Shown piece after piece: positions 1-12,648 of a DNA stretch of 64,000 nt. The position numbers were made by a program, and so were the translations under genes. How positions within the stretch are numbered: the stretch's first letter is position 1; the number at the start of each line of letters is the position of its first letter. The notes beneath the pieces are model-generated. The model searched no databases. It saw only the letters and a list, made by a program, of their open reading frames with translations, and was not told the origin of the DNA. The stretch comes from Tetracentron sinense (taxonomy: Eukaryota; Streptophyta; Magnoliopsida; Trochodendrales; Trochodendraceae): contig CM026563.1 of NCBI GenBank assembly GCA_015143295.1, positions 6,634,001 through 6,698,000 of the forward strand. The letters run 5' to 3'.

Positions 1-235
1 TGATGATGAGTCAGTCTATGGGTACTCCCAATTATACTCCCAAATATACTCCCTAATCCTAACCGTTTCTAACCAACCATTAAGGGTCAGGATTTCAGTT
101 GGCTTATTTTGTCTTTTCTATTGCCACATCAGCAGGAATCCTAACCGTTTAATAATTGAGATAAACGGTTAGGATTTGGGAGTATATATGGGAGTACACT
201 TTGGGAGTATCCCTAGACTAATTCTTTGATGATAT
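1..235. repeat. Foldback MITE-like element at window start
   Basis: Two arms are inverted copies of each other: positions about 15-70 (AGTCTATGGGTACTCCC, then several CTCCC words and CCTAACCGTTT) and about 165-225 (AAACGGTTAGG, several GGGAGT words, then CCCTAGACT). The arms carry repeated TACTCCCAA words and flank about 90 bp of unrelated sequence. There is no coding potential. A similar TGATGAT word lies outside each end, but I could not fix a target duplication, so the superfamily is open. Confidence 0.6.
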
Positions 236-1240
236 CATGTATACACTTCATAGAATATTTAATTTGACTATCCACTTCTCTTCCAGTCATGGGATATATC
301 GCACATATTCATCATTGATTAGCGAAAAATGAATTCTTCGAATGTTAAGAAAGAACCTGATTTTTTTACTGTGAGAGAGTAAGTTAGGTAGATTGGAATT
401 GTGCCCATATTTTATGGAGCAAGGTTTGGAGATGGATTAGCCCACAAACTGCTGAATTGAGCCATAAATCACATGGTTTTTGCACCCCCAAACTGTTGAA
501 TTGAGCCATAAGCCATATGGTTGTTGCTGATTCGACTCATACTGGGCTTAGTCGGCTCTGGAGCTGGGGTGATGCTCTGTATAAGATGTTCTAACCACTA
601 AAGTTCTAACATTACTTTGTGTTGTGAGTTGAAGGCAGATGGAGTGAAATTGCAGGTAACCAACTTAGATTATGTTGAACATTTGGTTGGTCAGTATGGT
701 TTATGTAATTGATCAATGCCACGAAACAATTGTATGCAGTTAATTAGAGTAAAGCATGTTATTTGCTTGTAATATAGTACTTTGTTTTTGGTAAATGTCT
801 CCTAAAAAGAATCTAGAGATATTCTAAGTCTCCTTTTTATACTTAAATTCGACCCGGTCTCCTTGTGCCTTTTCTAAAGAATTTTTTTTTTGTGCATTTC
901 TTGGTTCACTTTTTGACCACACAACAGTGATAGTTTTGATATTGAGAGTCAGTTCACTTTATAGTATTCTGCAGCTTACTGTTTTGTCTGATTTAGTTGC
1001 AAGTGTATCCTTTTGAGGTTCTTGTGCCATTCATTTTCTTCCTTGCATATTTGGAGACTTTTATGCATCTGTGCAACAAGTGTAAGTTACTATTAAGTCT
1101 TGTGGCTTAGCTGTGGGTAACATTGATCTCAATTCTTTTTAACATTCTTTTTGTTTTGACTTTGTACCAGTGTATTAATTGGAACTGAGTTTTACGACAG
1201 GTGGTTTGGCAGTTTTTTCTGTGTTGTATCTGGTTCATTA
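236..1240. other. Gene-free stretch or 5' UTR/intron of the first gene
   Basis: No ORF with family resemblance is seen. Positions 435-525 hold two imperfect copies of a roughly 45 bp unit containing GAATTGAGCCATAA. Several acceptor-like sites (for example TACGACAG just before 1201) precede the first coding exon at 1241, so 5' UTR exons may lie here or beyond the left window edge. Confidence 0.4.
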
Positions 1241-4200
1241 ATGGACATGCCCATACGGTGCAGTAACTTGGTTTCTGAAGGTAATTGCCTTCGTGACTTG
1301 AAGCCGTCATATATAAACCATAAGCAATGTACTAGTACCATCAGAGACAGCTCGCTAGTAGAGCTTGGAAATGCACTGAACGAGGTTTTGCATAATCAAG
1401 ATATTCGGGAACCAGGTTCAAGCTGTATTCCATCTTTAGATAGGCATGAGTTATGCCATCAAGAAAAGGACAAAAAGTGCGGAGAGTTGAAAATGCTTCA
1501 GGATAACTCTTCGGTTGCAACATCTCAGAAGAGCTTGTGCAAGTGTGCGACTTTTCCATCTTCTGGAAAGAAGTTTCCTCCATCTATGAATGAGAAAAAT
1601 AAGGTACCTGGTACAACATTGCATGGACAATTTGCTACGGAATCTGTGAGTCCAGCCTGCACTCGCTCAATATCTCTGCCTGTAAGCTTCCTGGTCCAAT
1701 CATCATTTAACTTTATATGTTGAATCCCTCCCAAGGTTTTTTACACATCATTGACTTCCGATTATTGATCATATTTCTGTTTGTCTGACTGCAACTCCTC
1801 CAATAAATAAAATCAGTTACGGGACAATCGATTTGCCAAATCTTTACATTGCCCCCCATTAGAGGTATTGATATATATTGATTGGTAATCAGAATTTTAT
1901 TAATGAACAAGGATACAAAAAAAGAGCACTGATTCACCAATCGTGAACCTAAAAAGGTAGAACAATCAACACCATACTAGGGCTATAACCCTCCTCATCC
2001 ATACTCCAATGCTTAATCAGCTTGCCCATAAATTAGGCGATGAAACTAGAAACCGTTGACTCCTCAAAATCATCCTTGGTTGAGGCCCAAGCTAACAACA
2101 GATTGTGAGCCCAATATCTTACTTTTCTTGGGAAAGCGAAGAGTCCAAAAAAATGTCTGTTTCTATCTCTTTCTAGATGAACTATGAGATATAGTCCCTG
2201 GAAGGAGAGCCCAAAAAAATGTCCAACTAGACTCCTAATGAGGCCAAAATGCTTGCAAGATAAGAAGCCCTGGAAGGAACAAAGGTATTAATATTGAAAC
2301 AACATTTAGCTCGCATCATGTCCTACTTGTACACGTACAACTATCTCATTTGGAAGGATCTTACAAGCTGTGAGAAGAGACCCGTTCTCCTTCCAGTTCC
2401 TCATCATTTCCATTTACAACCATTTCTCTGTTTCACAATTTTCATTGTTTTTTTAAGTTTTTCTAGTTTTTTCTTTCTTTCGTCATTTTTTTCTTTCTTT
2501 TCATTTGTGCTTTATTTTGGGGGTTGTAGTTTTTGCTGTCAGTGGATCGGGCCAGGATCCGAATCTCATCTGATTAGAGCAGATACTGATCTAGTTGCAG
2601 TCTTGCAGATCTATCGAAGTCTTGCAGATCTATCGAATCGGATACGGATCTGATTTTTCTTATTTTGCTTTTCGAATTCGATTATACTATGATCAAATGC
2701 AGATCCACGGCAACCCAGTCCAATAAAATTCCAATTCAATTATATGTATTGGCTTATAGATTTCCTAAAATTTTATTTGTATTTGTGAGACAAATATGCC
2801 CCTCTATAATATGGGATTTGAAATTAAACTATAACAAACTATACTTTGTTATTGTATAATATTGATATTTATTTAAATTTAATTAACTTATAAAAGCAAT
2901 TTGGAATCCCATATATAATCTATTTAACTGAATCAAACCCTAACTCATCTCTTCTTACTTCCACGGCTGTCTCTTTCCTTTTCCTCTCCGGCATCTCCAA
3001 TTCTCAATTGACGCGAAGCCAATGCTTGATGGCATTCATGAGGTTAAGGTTTTGACTTTTGAGAGGACAATATCAGGGATTCGATTTTGGGCCGATTTCC
3101 ATAGAGAGAGGGAGGAAAGGGCTTTAAGTTTGGGGAGGAGAGGGAGCGAGGCTGATTCCTATCTGTTTTGTTTACACTTTACTGCACTAATTGGTGTGCT
3201 GGTGTTGAAAACGATTTGAAAAGAGGGAGAAAAAGGATGGAAGGATAGACAACTAATGTGTTTCTCATCTATAATAGGTTTGCCCTGTATTAGAAGCCAA
3301 TTTGTTTATACTTTACAGCACTATTTGTTGTGCTGGTGTGTAAAATGGTATTTGAAAAAGTGGGAAAAGGAATGCAAGGATAGACAGCTAATGTTTTTCT
3401 CATCTACAATAGATTTGCCTTTGTTTGCCCACTAAATAAGGGAAAATTTCTCAATTTTAGTTATAATGAAATGTAATTTCTCTTCACAAATATTAAACTA
3501 TGTTGGAGTTATTTGCATTCCTTTGGACATATGGATATTACTGAAAATTCTGTGAGTAGTTCTGATATTGGAAACTTGCCATCAGCAGCCAAAATTTTGC
3601 CAAATTTAAATCTGAGATTCTGTTTTAAATAACTGGCTTTATTATTGAAATTTAAGTGCTTTGCATCATAAAAAAAATGTCTGATAAAATTCTAACTTGA
3701 TATTTTTTTTATGAAAGTGTATGTAATCTGAAAGTATGGGACGCTGATGGTTGGTTTTACCTTGAAAAGTATGAACATGTGAATTTTAATTGTTCCATTG
3801 GGTCGCTTAGACGGATGAACATCCAAGTTATTGCCAAACATGTCAACATTTAATAGGGGACCACTTTTCTCTTTTTGAGCCTCCCGCTCTCTACTAATAG
3901 CTTTAGGATACAATTTTGAGTATGAATGAAGATCCAGAGATTATAGACAGTGCGAGGTGACCTTTTTTGTTGTTATGTGTGTGTGTGTTTCAATTTTTTT
4001 GAATTTATCAACACTGACAATTCATAGTAGTTTGAGAAGTTGAAACTTTAATGTAATTCAAGCCATAGCAAACATAGAATTGTATTATTGGGTTGTTTTG
4101 TAATTTGGTTCTTTTGGATGTTTAGGATTAAGAATCTACATTTAGCCTGAGCTGTAGCGTAGGAGATTTTTATTGAATATGTGTTGGAACTTGGAAGTCA

Positions 4201-5000
4201 TTATCTTTTAGGAGTTTGACATAATTTGGGAGTTCTTAAGTGTGTGCTCTTGTTTTAGTTGAGTTTACTTGCTATCTAGAGTGAAAACTGAACTCTTTTT
4301 TGAGTGGTTTTCATTGAAGGTGTTTTGGCTGGAACAATACATGAAGACTTAAATGCGGTTAAGTTAAGCTTCCAAAAGTGTTTGAATTGTCATACGTCAA
4401 CACGTGATTGTGGCGATGACATCCGTTGGAACACCAGTGGATGCAATAATTGTGTTGTTTGGATCCAAGCTACCAAACAGGCCTCTCTTCGAGAAAATAT
4501 GCAATGACCCTAATATTACTGTTGCTTTGATATCTTCTATTGACATTTTTTTCCTGTGTGTTTTATCTTCTCAGACTCCTTTGAAGCTTGTGTCTGCCAT
4601 TAAAGGTAGCCGTGAAAAACAGGGGATGCCACTGAAGAAGCTGACAGTGAAATGGGCTCCGGATGTGTATGACCCCCCTGTTACAACTGTATCACACACA
4701 GTGAAAAGCCACAACCAGCAACGCTCCAGGACGAACAAGAAGAATGGAAAGCACAAGCAGAAGGGCAAATCTTCACGAGGGAGCAGCAGTTACAAGAAGC
4801 AATATCGGAAAAGTGTTGGGAGCTCCGATATGCATTCCAAGTTACCGGCAACTAGTGATAGATCGCACTTGGGTGGTTATAGTCAGTCTGAGGTGGAACT
4901 GGTGGACTTTGCAGTTACCAACCAGGACTCCAATTGTGGGAGTAGCTTCCTTAGGACGTCGCTTGCTAAAGTGCACATCTCAGTTGCTGAGGCTACATAG
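1241..5000 (+). CDS. Plant protein of unknown function, two coding exons
   Basis: The coding sequence reads as join(1241..1681, 4575..5000), 288 residues. Exon 1 ends at a GTAAGC donor (1682) after a whole codon; exon 2 starts after a TTCTCAG acceptor, also in phase 0, so the frame is continuous (TRSISLP joined to TPLKLVSAIKG). The N-terminal half is Ser/Cys-rich with no domain I recognise. The C-terminal half has a compact block, KLTVKWAPDVYDPP, followed by a Lys/Arg/Gln/Ser-rich stretch that resembles a nuclear-localising or RNA-binding tail, then an acidic-hydrophobic end (SEVELVDFAV). I recall this C-terminal block from uncharacterised plant proteins but cannot name a function. The ATG at 1241 is the first Met of the open exon; the frame stays open upstream, so an extra 5' coding exon cannot be excluded. 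The 2.9 kb intron is much longer than the exons. 3' UTR sequence probably runs to about 5250. Confidence 0.7.
1682..4574 (+). other. Large intron of the first gene
   Basis: The intron starts with GTAAGC and ends TTCTCAG. It holds a 19 bp direct repeat (about 2601-2640, CTTGCAGATCTATCGAA) and a promoter-like patch at 2920-3020: a TATATAA-like word, AAACCCTAA (a telo-box word common in plant 5' leaders) and a CT-rich leader, followed by a 65-codon ORF at 3022-3219 without recognisable relatives. The rest is AT-rich with no gene signal. Confidence 0.5.
3167..3419. repeat. Tandem duplication of a ~118 bp unit in an intron
   Basis: Positions 3167-3284 and 3302-3419 align along their whole length. 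Both start TTTGTTTA-ACTTTAC-GCACTA, both contain GGATAGACA-CTAATG, and both end CTCATCTA-AATAG-TTTGCC. Divergence is visible but moderate. The second copy includes none of the short ORF at 3022-3219. Confidence 0.75.
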
Positions 5001-5484
5001 ATGGACATAATCGAATATGATCCCCTACAACTGTCCTGTTTTAGTAGATAAATAACTTCGGGTTCAAGGTTTTGGTGTTCTCCATTAGAACTGGAGTGTT
5101 ATGGTGATCTTACAACTCTAGACAACTTGTTATGTATCTGGAATGTTTTGGCGCTTATGCGTGGTAGTTTGAGCGTAGCACGTTTTGTATATAGGAATTT
5201 CATGGGATCGGTAGAAATGTACTGTGATCTTTTGGTTTTTGGAAATTGGAAGGACTAGCTTTAGGCAAGTCCCCCCACTTCTTCAATAGGGATTTGATTC
5301 TTGTTTTTGCACTGGACTTTTGATCTACTTAATGTTGAGTTCCTAGTAATTGCAACACCCATTGGTTTAACTTATTGGTTACTGTTATCTGTTGCAGGGT
5401 CCTCATACTATACCACCACTTTGTTTACTATTTAGGGTCACTTCCTCTTTTATCTCAATGTTCACTGTCAGTAGTCGTAACTCT

Positions 5485-5642
5485 TACACGCTGGGGTTTG
5501 TCCCAGTGGTTGTGTATCTCCCTTTGGGGGGAGGTGTGACTCGTGTTTGAGTCTTGGTGTGGCTGCTGAGTGCTCACCTTGAGTTCTGGTCCCCTAACCA
5601 TAGATAGATAAATGATCTAGCTCTGCCTACCCAAGAAAAAAA
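5485..5642 (+). mobile_element. SINE-like retroposon
   Basis: About 158 bp ending in a run of A. Near the 5' end are a box A-like segment (GTCCCAGTGGTTG) and a box B-like segment (TGTTTGAGTC), as in tRNA-derived SINEs. AACTCT occurs directly before (5479-5484) and after (5643-5648) the element, a short candidate target duplication. Family unknown to me. Confidence 0.6.
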
Positions 5643-5709
5643 AACTCTATTAATTATTCCATATTGTAAAAAGAAAAAAGATAGATACAAGGCAAAGGCA
5701 CTTCTGTCA

Positions 5710-5965
5710 TTGCAGATTGAAAATTTGAGTCAATTTGTCAAGGTTTCTAACAAAATTAATTCATACCACCAAGAGATTTCAAGTCTTATGACTGTATGAG
5801 ATTTGAGATCATTAATTTTACTGCATCTGAAATCTTATTGGAATTGCAAATTTTTTTTTGGTTGAACATAACCAAGAGATTAATAACTAGATACATTTGG
5901 TTCTCAAAAGAAAATGCATATAAATGACAAAACTTTGGACTTTGTAAGTCTCAGCAAAAGAACAG
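5710..5965. repeat. Left copy of a ~260 bp direct repeat flanking the ADF gene
   Basis: This stretch aligns with 13706-13975 in the same orientation. Shared words in order are AAATTTGAGT, GTTTCTAACAA, ATTAATTC, GAGATTTGA, ATCATT, ACTGCAT, GAATTGCAA, CCAAGAGAT, GGTTCTCAAAAGAAAA (left copy) and CGGACTTTTGAAGTCT-like words near the end. The two copies lie 8 kb apart with the ADF gene between them. Confidence 0.65.
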
Positions 5966-6806
5966 AACATATCCTAATTCCTAACAGAACAAAAGTCATG
6001 GGTTGGGCACCCAAACCGCTCTATACTAGACACCCAATTCATGGACCAGGATCATGGCTGCCAATGGGCTGGGGCACCCTATACACTCTATACTAGCCTT
6101 GGGCTGTATTGCACCCAATTCACTCTAGATTGTTGTTGGTCATTGATTCCAACCTTCAGCTCAGAATCATTAAATAAAAATAATACTTGTTGAATTTATC
6201 TTTCAATGATATAGAGAAGAAGAAGAATATTTTTTTATGAAATTTAGGGAATGCTAATATTTTAAGTACTTTTCACTTTCTCTCTAACATAGTTATACTA
6301 AGTTAGTAACGCTAAGTATAGGTGATTGCACTCATCTGGCTAGGTCAATTTTGGCGTAGGAAATCTAAACCATACAAGTCAAATGATAGAAGATCATTAG
6401 AGCACGTCTCTAGTATAGTTATATTGAAGGGGCATTTTTATTTTTTTGTTTGGGAACTTGGGTGTCCCCGACCCTTTGGGTCAGGCCTATTTATATTAGG
6501 GGACATTTGACATCTCTTTTCTGATTTAATAAGAACCGTTTATATTAGATTTATAAGATACGATTTGTTTTTATTGAGGTATTGTTTTACAATAATATGC
6601 TTAGTAAAATCAAATTTTTTGACGAAAAAGATCTTATTTCTCATATATTATTTGACACAACATGCAATTAAACATTTATTTATTTGAGTGACATTTTTAG
6701 TGAGAGATATAATAGGCATTTGCAAAAGTATGAGACACAAAAGATATTTGCAAAAAGTGATAAAGACATAAAAATCTGCTTAAAGTGGATCAAACGCACA
6801 TGTGTT

Positions 6807-7126
6807 GGCCTTGGATTGTCTCTGTCGAAGCCAGAAACCCCTTGTCTGGCCAACCATAGAATAGGGGACCAGTGGTGGAGAAGTCAAAATCATGGGCCCT
6901 ATGATTTTGACTTCTCCACACTATATGGCTCATGATTTTGACTTCTTCACACATTATATGACACATGGCGATAAAGTGTTGAGATAAAGGGGGAGAGATT
7001 CAAGTGGGGAGAAGTCAAAATCATAGGGAGAAAATGAAATGACTTCTCCCCTTTTTAACGCCACATGTCCCCTACTCTATGGTTGTCCGAGAGGGGATTC
7101 TGGCTTCACCAGAGACAATCCAAGGC
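6807..7126. mobile_element. Mutator-type MITE (family M, copy 1)
   Basis: Terminal inverted repeats begin GGCCTTGGATTGTCTCTG and end AGAGACAATCCAAGGC. The flanks carry a 9 bp near-identical duplication, ACATGTGTT (6798-6806) and TCATGTGTT (7127-7135), which is the length made by Mutator-like transposases. Inside are further inverted words (GAGAAGTCAAAATCAT and ATGATTTTGACTTCTCC), so the whole element can fold on itself. There is no coding content. Related copies lie at 22905-23155 and 61184-61470. Confidence 0.8.
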
Positions 7127-7184
7127 TCATGTGTTGATGTGCGCAGATAAATCTCTACCTACTTTAATAGATGTATATATATTT

Positions 7185-7380
7185 GGAACTTGGGGAATCC
7201 CCAACCCTTTGGGTTAAGACTAATTCCCGAGGGTGCAACATGAGCCCACAACCCACCACACCAAGTAAGTCTGGAGTGCAGGGGGCTAGCCCCAAAAAGG
7301 GAGTGAGAAATGGAACCCAGGACCTCCCACTCGGGAAAGGCCCAGGAATCACTGATCCACCCCTTTGGGTTAGACCTACT
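7185..7380 (-). mobile_element. SINE-like retroposon, minus strand
   Basis: Read on the minus strand the segment contains GAGTGGGAGGTCCTGGGTTC, close to the box B region of tRNA-derived plant SINEs. The phrase CCAACCCTTTGGGTTA near one end also recurs as CCGACCCTTTGGGTCA at 6469, which suggests a second fragment of the same family there (about 6450-6510). No clear target duplication was found. Confidence 0.45.
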
Positions 7381-7994
7381 TTTAATATAATAATTAGCTC
7401 TAAAAGAAAATTTAATTTAGAAATTACATAAAACTTCTTAACCTCTTATGCTAAAATATATAATATTGGATTGAACAATCTTATTTTTTTGAAATAAAGC
7501 TTTAATCTTTGAAAAAATTAAGTAATGGGTAATTTGGTCCCTTCATCTTGTTATTCAATGGATCCTCTCCTGTGGTATACCTGATTACTATAAAGGATAG
7601 AACGTTGCCGTTGGTGTTTCGAGAACCCAATGGCATTTCACGTAGATTCTACACAAACTGCAGATATTTAGGTAATTCGCCACCGACCCAAAAACTAAAA
7701 AAATTAACTCGAATCCGATCAGAACAAAAGAGTGTGGCGCAGCCTCATGGGGTAGCATGCGTGCTATACTTTCCAGCACACACATGACGTGGCGACTTTT
7801 CATCGGCCCAATAGGCTATCGCTGCTGTGGTCATGTATGACCATCATCATGATATTAGGAGAAGCCACCGAACGAGCAGGGTGTACATTTCATTGCAGAT
7901 CCCTTCTTTTCTTGAAGGGGTCTTCTCTATATTCTCTCTGTGCCCTAGATTTTCTCCATCCTCGCCTGTATCATCTCAGATAATCTCCTAAACA

Positions 7995-9392
7995 ATGGTG
8001 AGTTTTTTTTTTTTTTTTTCTATTATCACTCTCTTTTTGCTTCGCTAGGGTTTCGTCCTCTGCTCTCCTGATTCTCTATATTTGATTTCTATTTTTTGTT
8101 TGATGATCTGCAATGATCTGGTCATCTGATTTGGCCAAAATTAGGGAGATTTTGGTTGATTTGGATGTGATCGACGTTTTTTTTTTCTTTCTTTCTAGGT
8201 TTTGTGTAGCTTGCAGATCTGATCTGCTTTTGATTCGACCTTAGATGCCTGATAGAGGCTTGATGTATCTGATTATCCGATCTTCGTTGCTGAATTTTAT
8301 GAACTGGTTTTATTTGGATTTATGTCGGCGATGGAAAATTGTTGTGAATGTTAATGTTATAGATCCCATGGCCGAAGCCATGAATTGTGTGTTTTGCACT
8401 TGAAATTCGTCTTCGCTGATGGTCGTTGTAAAATTCTTGTTCTCGTTTACAGTCCACTGTTACAATCCACTGTAATGCCATAGTTTTAGGGTTTTATAAT
8501 CTGATCTGTCTGCTGGATTTGCAGTTTTTAGTTTGTTTTTACATGATTTGGTCTCTGTAAGCTCAAGAACTATTAACAAACAAAAGTAACAGTTTGGTGG
8601 TGTATACCGTTGCATGGATTTTGATTTACCATTGTATTGTAGTCTGTAAAGTTTTTCTTTGTTGATGGTTGCTAGTTGCTGTTTATGCATAGTCTTAGAG
8701 GTATGGTCTTTTAACGGTTTTGGTATACCATATTTTCCCCTTGTGCGCATAGATTAGATCTCTTCTAGATAATGGTATAATTTTCACCTATGGCAAATAG
8801 ATTAGATTTCTTCCAGATAGTGGTATTTTTATTCTCTTTTTTTATTTTAATATGTGATCTTCATCATTGTTACTCCAATCTATAGGCCAACGCAGCATCG
8901 GGGATGGCTGTGCATGATGATTGCAAGCTAAAGTTTTTGGAATTGAAAGCCAAAAGAACTTACCGCTTCATAGTTTACAAGATCGAGGAGAAGCAAAAGC
9001 AGGTTATTGTGGAAAAGGTTGGCGAGCCGGCCGATAGCTATGAGGATTTCAGTGCAAGCCTTCCTGCTGATGAGTGCCGATATGCTGTCTATGATTTTGA
9101 TTTTGTGACGGCAGAAAACTGCCCCAAAAGCAGGATTTTCTTCATTGCATGGTAATATTTAATGTTATACTCATTTGGTTCATATTTCATGCTCTACTCT
9201 TTAACCATTGCTGTTTTTTGTTTTATTTTTATTTTACGAAGGTGTCCTGATACGGCAAGGGTGAGAAGCAAGATGATTTATGCGAGCTCCAAGGACAGGT
9301 TCAAGAGAGAGCTTGACGGTATTCAGGTAGAGTTGCAAGCTACTGATCCTACCGAGATGGGTCTTGATGTTATTAAAAGCCGTGCCAGCTGA
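7995..9392 (+). CDS. ADF: Actin-depolymerizing factor (ADF/cofilin)
   Basis: Exons: 7995..7997 (only the ATG), 8886..9151 and 9242..9392, giving 139 residues, the usual plant ADF length. The lone-ATG first exon followed by an 888 bp intron is the hallmark of plant ADF genes and settles the start. The protein begins [10 protein letters not shown], with Ser6 as the conserved phosphorylation site that switches off actin binding. The ADF-H fold runs over almost the whole protein; recognisable blocks are [22 protein letters not shown], and the long actin-binding helix [20 protein letters not shown]. The ending [13 protein letters not shown] is typical. ADF severs and depolymerises actin filaments in the cytosol and nucleus. 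Splices are GT-AG, including the split Trp codon TG|G at 9151/9242. The gene looks intact. Which subclass it belongs to cannot be settled by eye. Confidence 0.97.
7998..8885 (+). promoter_or_regulatory. Long leader intron of the ADF gene
   Basis: The 888 bp intron directly after the ATG begins GTGAGT and then a T run and ends TATAG. Known plant ADF genes have a large first intron in this place that can raise expression; here that is inference from position alone. The transcribed leader before the ATG is probably CT-rich sequence from about 7890. No TATA box was assigned with confidence. Confidence 0.5.
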
Positions 9393-12002
9393 ACATGAAT
9401 TGCTGGCCTTGCAGTGGCGATTTCCTCTTTGCAATGTACTTTGCTTAAGGGAGATGTTAATAGTTTGTGGGTCAGTGAACTTGGCTAGATATGATATTGG
9501 CTTGTTTTTCAAGTTTTACCATGCAGTCTTGTCTTCATCTAGAACAACTTCAGTGATTTTCGGGTATATGATATATTTTGTGATTTGTTATTTCTGGAAC
9601 CTATGAAATGTGTGTCTTCTTGTAGTCTGATGTCTACAAGCTAATATGTAACAGTTTGTGGGGGTAGCAACACTTTAGTTTGTTATTACAACTTTGAGAT
9701 GGATTTTCAACCCTCCTTATCTTTATTCAGATTGCAGAGAAGGGAAGCATTTATTTATGCCTTTCCGGATTATGATTTTTTTTCCTCCTAGTTTGTTCTT
9801 ATACATCATCTATAATCATATTATTAGAATGCCTGTACTCTATTCTTCATGTTATTTGGGTGAAATTTTCTGTACTTCATCACCAAGTTGGGGGTGCTAT
9901 ATTGCACATATATCTATCTGCACCTGTGTATGCCTTTTTAAAATGTATATACACATGCATCATGCATGTATTTTCATACTAAACACTAACCTTCTAAACT
10001 TTATTGATTTAAAATTGGAAGCATGACTACGCTGAAGCAAATAATGAGGATGCTAACCTTCATTTTGACCGATGTTTCACCTGTAAGTATTTCTTGTGAA
10101 ATTTAAAGTAGATTCCCCAACTTTATGAATATTTAGTTGTCATTTTTATTTTTTATCTTTTAAATTTATTGCTAATTTTCTAACTTTACTCCCAAAAATT
10201 ATTTACTTTTATTTCTATACTAGAAAAGCAGGATCAAATGTCCTGGACCATATTAATCTGAGGCATCATGGCGATATGGCTGATTGTAATGAACTCCATC
10301 TCCATGCAAATGTGTCAATGAGTTCGCCAAATCAGGAATTGCCTTTCCAGATTCAGCTGAACTGGTACTGAGTCATACCGTTTAGTGTTATTTGAGTTGG
10401 TCATTAAACCGTGGTTTTCCAGTCTATTCAATGTCCATTTTCCTCTCACTGTGCTCGTCCACTCTTTATGTGTTTGAATTTTCCCCAATGGACTGATGTG
10501 GTTGTGGCCTTGTGGGGTTATCTCTGGATGAAAAGGCATAGTGTAGGAAACTTGATGCCTACTTCTTTTGGTTATTTTGTTTCAGTGGTTGTGTTTTTCT
10601 ATTTCTTTTCCTATCGATTTATGTTGGAGGTTCGTATCTCTTTGGGCAATTCATTAATGACTGTTGAGTTCGGTTAACAAGTTGTCTTCCTCCTGGGACC
10701 ATATTAAGTGTGTGCGTAAAATTTGGCAAGGAGGTTGTAGGTTTTATTACTTACAAAGTTTAGGTTATCAAAAGTAATCGTAATGATTTTCTTCAAACCA
10801 GCAAAGACTGCAGTGTGACCATTGGAGCACTTGGTAATTGGTATTGTGATATTCCATAGATCGTGGTATCTCAGAATTAGCCAAGAAGTTGCAGACTTGC
10901 AGTGCTGTTTTCAGTCTCGTGAGTTCCATTTGCATGCTACTCTTAACTTCCTCTGAAGGTTTTCTCTTCTTTCACTTGTTTGTTTGAAGCTTAGGCCAAA
11001 AGAATTTCAACGGTTTGGGAACTAGGCTTCAAAAGAATATATCATTAGGTGTTTGAAACCCTCGATGTAGTAGTGTGGCGAAGCGAATGAAGATCCTTGA
11101 AGTAATGGTAAGGGTGTCCTAGAACTTTTGTAAGATAAACTAAGTTTATTAGAATTTAGTTATGGTGCATAGTTGGTCCTTACCTATTATCTGGAGATCC
11201 TTTGGGGATAGCTTCTTCAATGAAGGTCCTTTGGAATTCAATGGCATAGAGATTCAAAAAGGTTCTTGCTACATAGTGAAGTCGTCACCCAGAATACTTG
11301 TTTGGTCTATATATGTCTCATCTCTTATATCAAAGTGCTGGCTGGGAAAAATGGAATTGTTGGTGTATGCTGATGAAAAGTATCACGCATTTGAGTGGAT
11401 GGGAAATTATTTATTGTCCAAAGTATTTGGGATGTGATATCCATTATGTGGCGTAGGAATACAGTTGAGCATAGTGCGAGATCAAGTATGGTTAAAGGTC
11501 AAGTTTGGCAGTTTGTGAAATTTTACTGATCATATTAAAGAGATAATGAGGAGACAGTGAGGGATTAAGTTTCAGGCAGATGCATGCAGTTTTCCTGGGT
11601 TGTATATAATTTTAATATATTAACAGCTTGGCGAGAGCCGTGTACAAACTAAATCTTGGGTTGGAGGGAATTTGTTTTGTTTGGTCGTTCAGATCACCTT
11701 TGTAACAAGGGAGTGAAAGTTTGATAACCTAGGTTTCTTCTTTGTGCACATTCTGGTGGGAGGAATCAATGGGACTTATCACAATCAATTCAGATATCTT
11801 AGATCCAAACAAAATAGAGGTGATCGATGATAGGTTAGGCGATTTTCTGTTAGATAGTTGAAATCCTGAAGTCATATATAGTGGTGGCCTGGTGGTAGCT
11901 GAATATCTGGGGCTTCTAACGGATTTAATGTTTGGGGCAGGCTGGACAGAAGGCCTTCTGGCAATTTGAGAGCTTGTTTTTCTCTTCTTTTTAGGGATGT
12001 AA
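9393..12002. other. Intergenic, no gene recognised
   Basis: The first 250 bp are probably ADF 3' UTR. The rest shows several open frames under 110 codons that are AT-biased and resemble no protein family I know. No terminal repeats or tRNA-like boxes stood out. Confidence 0.5.
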
Positions 12003-12645
12003 GAGCATCTCTAACACTCAAGCTCCATTTCCTCAATTTTTTCGTCAAAATGGAGAGCTCCTGACAGATAGGGAGTCATTGTCTCAGGTTAAACTCCAAC
12101 ACTCATTCTCTATCTTCTCCTTATTTCTCTTTATTCACCCCTTTCAATGGTCATTTTTTTGAAAAAAAATGAAGTTTGAAATGCAATGGCGAGTTGAAAA
12201 TGCTCGCCAGATTTGGCAAGCGGAAACTTTTTCTCCAAAATGGCTTGGCAATTCAGCAAGCCTGTTGGAGCGAAGATTTTGCCTTCACATTCCCTAAACC
12301 GGCGAAGGGAGTCAGGTTAGGGAGGTGTCCTCTTCGCCAGTTTAGGGAGCATCAAATGCAAAAACAGTCCTACAAACTCGCTACTACCGCTCTCCATTTT
12401 AGGGAAACTCAAGTGTTCTTCTATTGCCATTGCATTGTTTACTATATATATAATTTTTTTTTTAATTTTTAATTGACCATTGGAAAAGTGGATACAAAGA
12501 GTAAGGGGAGATGGGGAAGAAGTATGGAGAAGATATGGACGGAGGTTGGAGTCCAACCTGAAACAGTGGCTCCATGTCTGTCATGAACTCTCTATTTTGA
12601 TGAAGAAATGTGGGAAATTTATTAGGTTTGGTGTTGGAGATACTC
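12003..12645. mobile_element. Tourist-like (PIF/Harbinger) MITE, 643 bp
   Basis: Terminal inverted repeats are GAGCATCTCTAACAC on the left and GTGTTGGAGATACTC on the right. Both sides are flanked by TAA (12000-12002 and 12646-12648), the 3 bp TWA duplication of the PIF/Harbinger superfamily. The inside is non-coding. The end sequence GAGCATCTCCAACA is common in plant MITEs. Confidence 0.8.
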
Positions 12646-12648
12646 TAA

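Noticed and set aside
2294-2653. 119-codon open frame, Phe/Ser-rich in its middle
   Set aside because: The Phe/Ser run is a T-rich tract read as codons; there is no family resemblance and it lies inside an intron.
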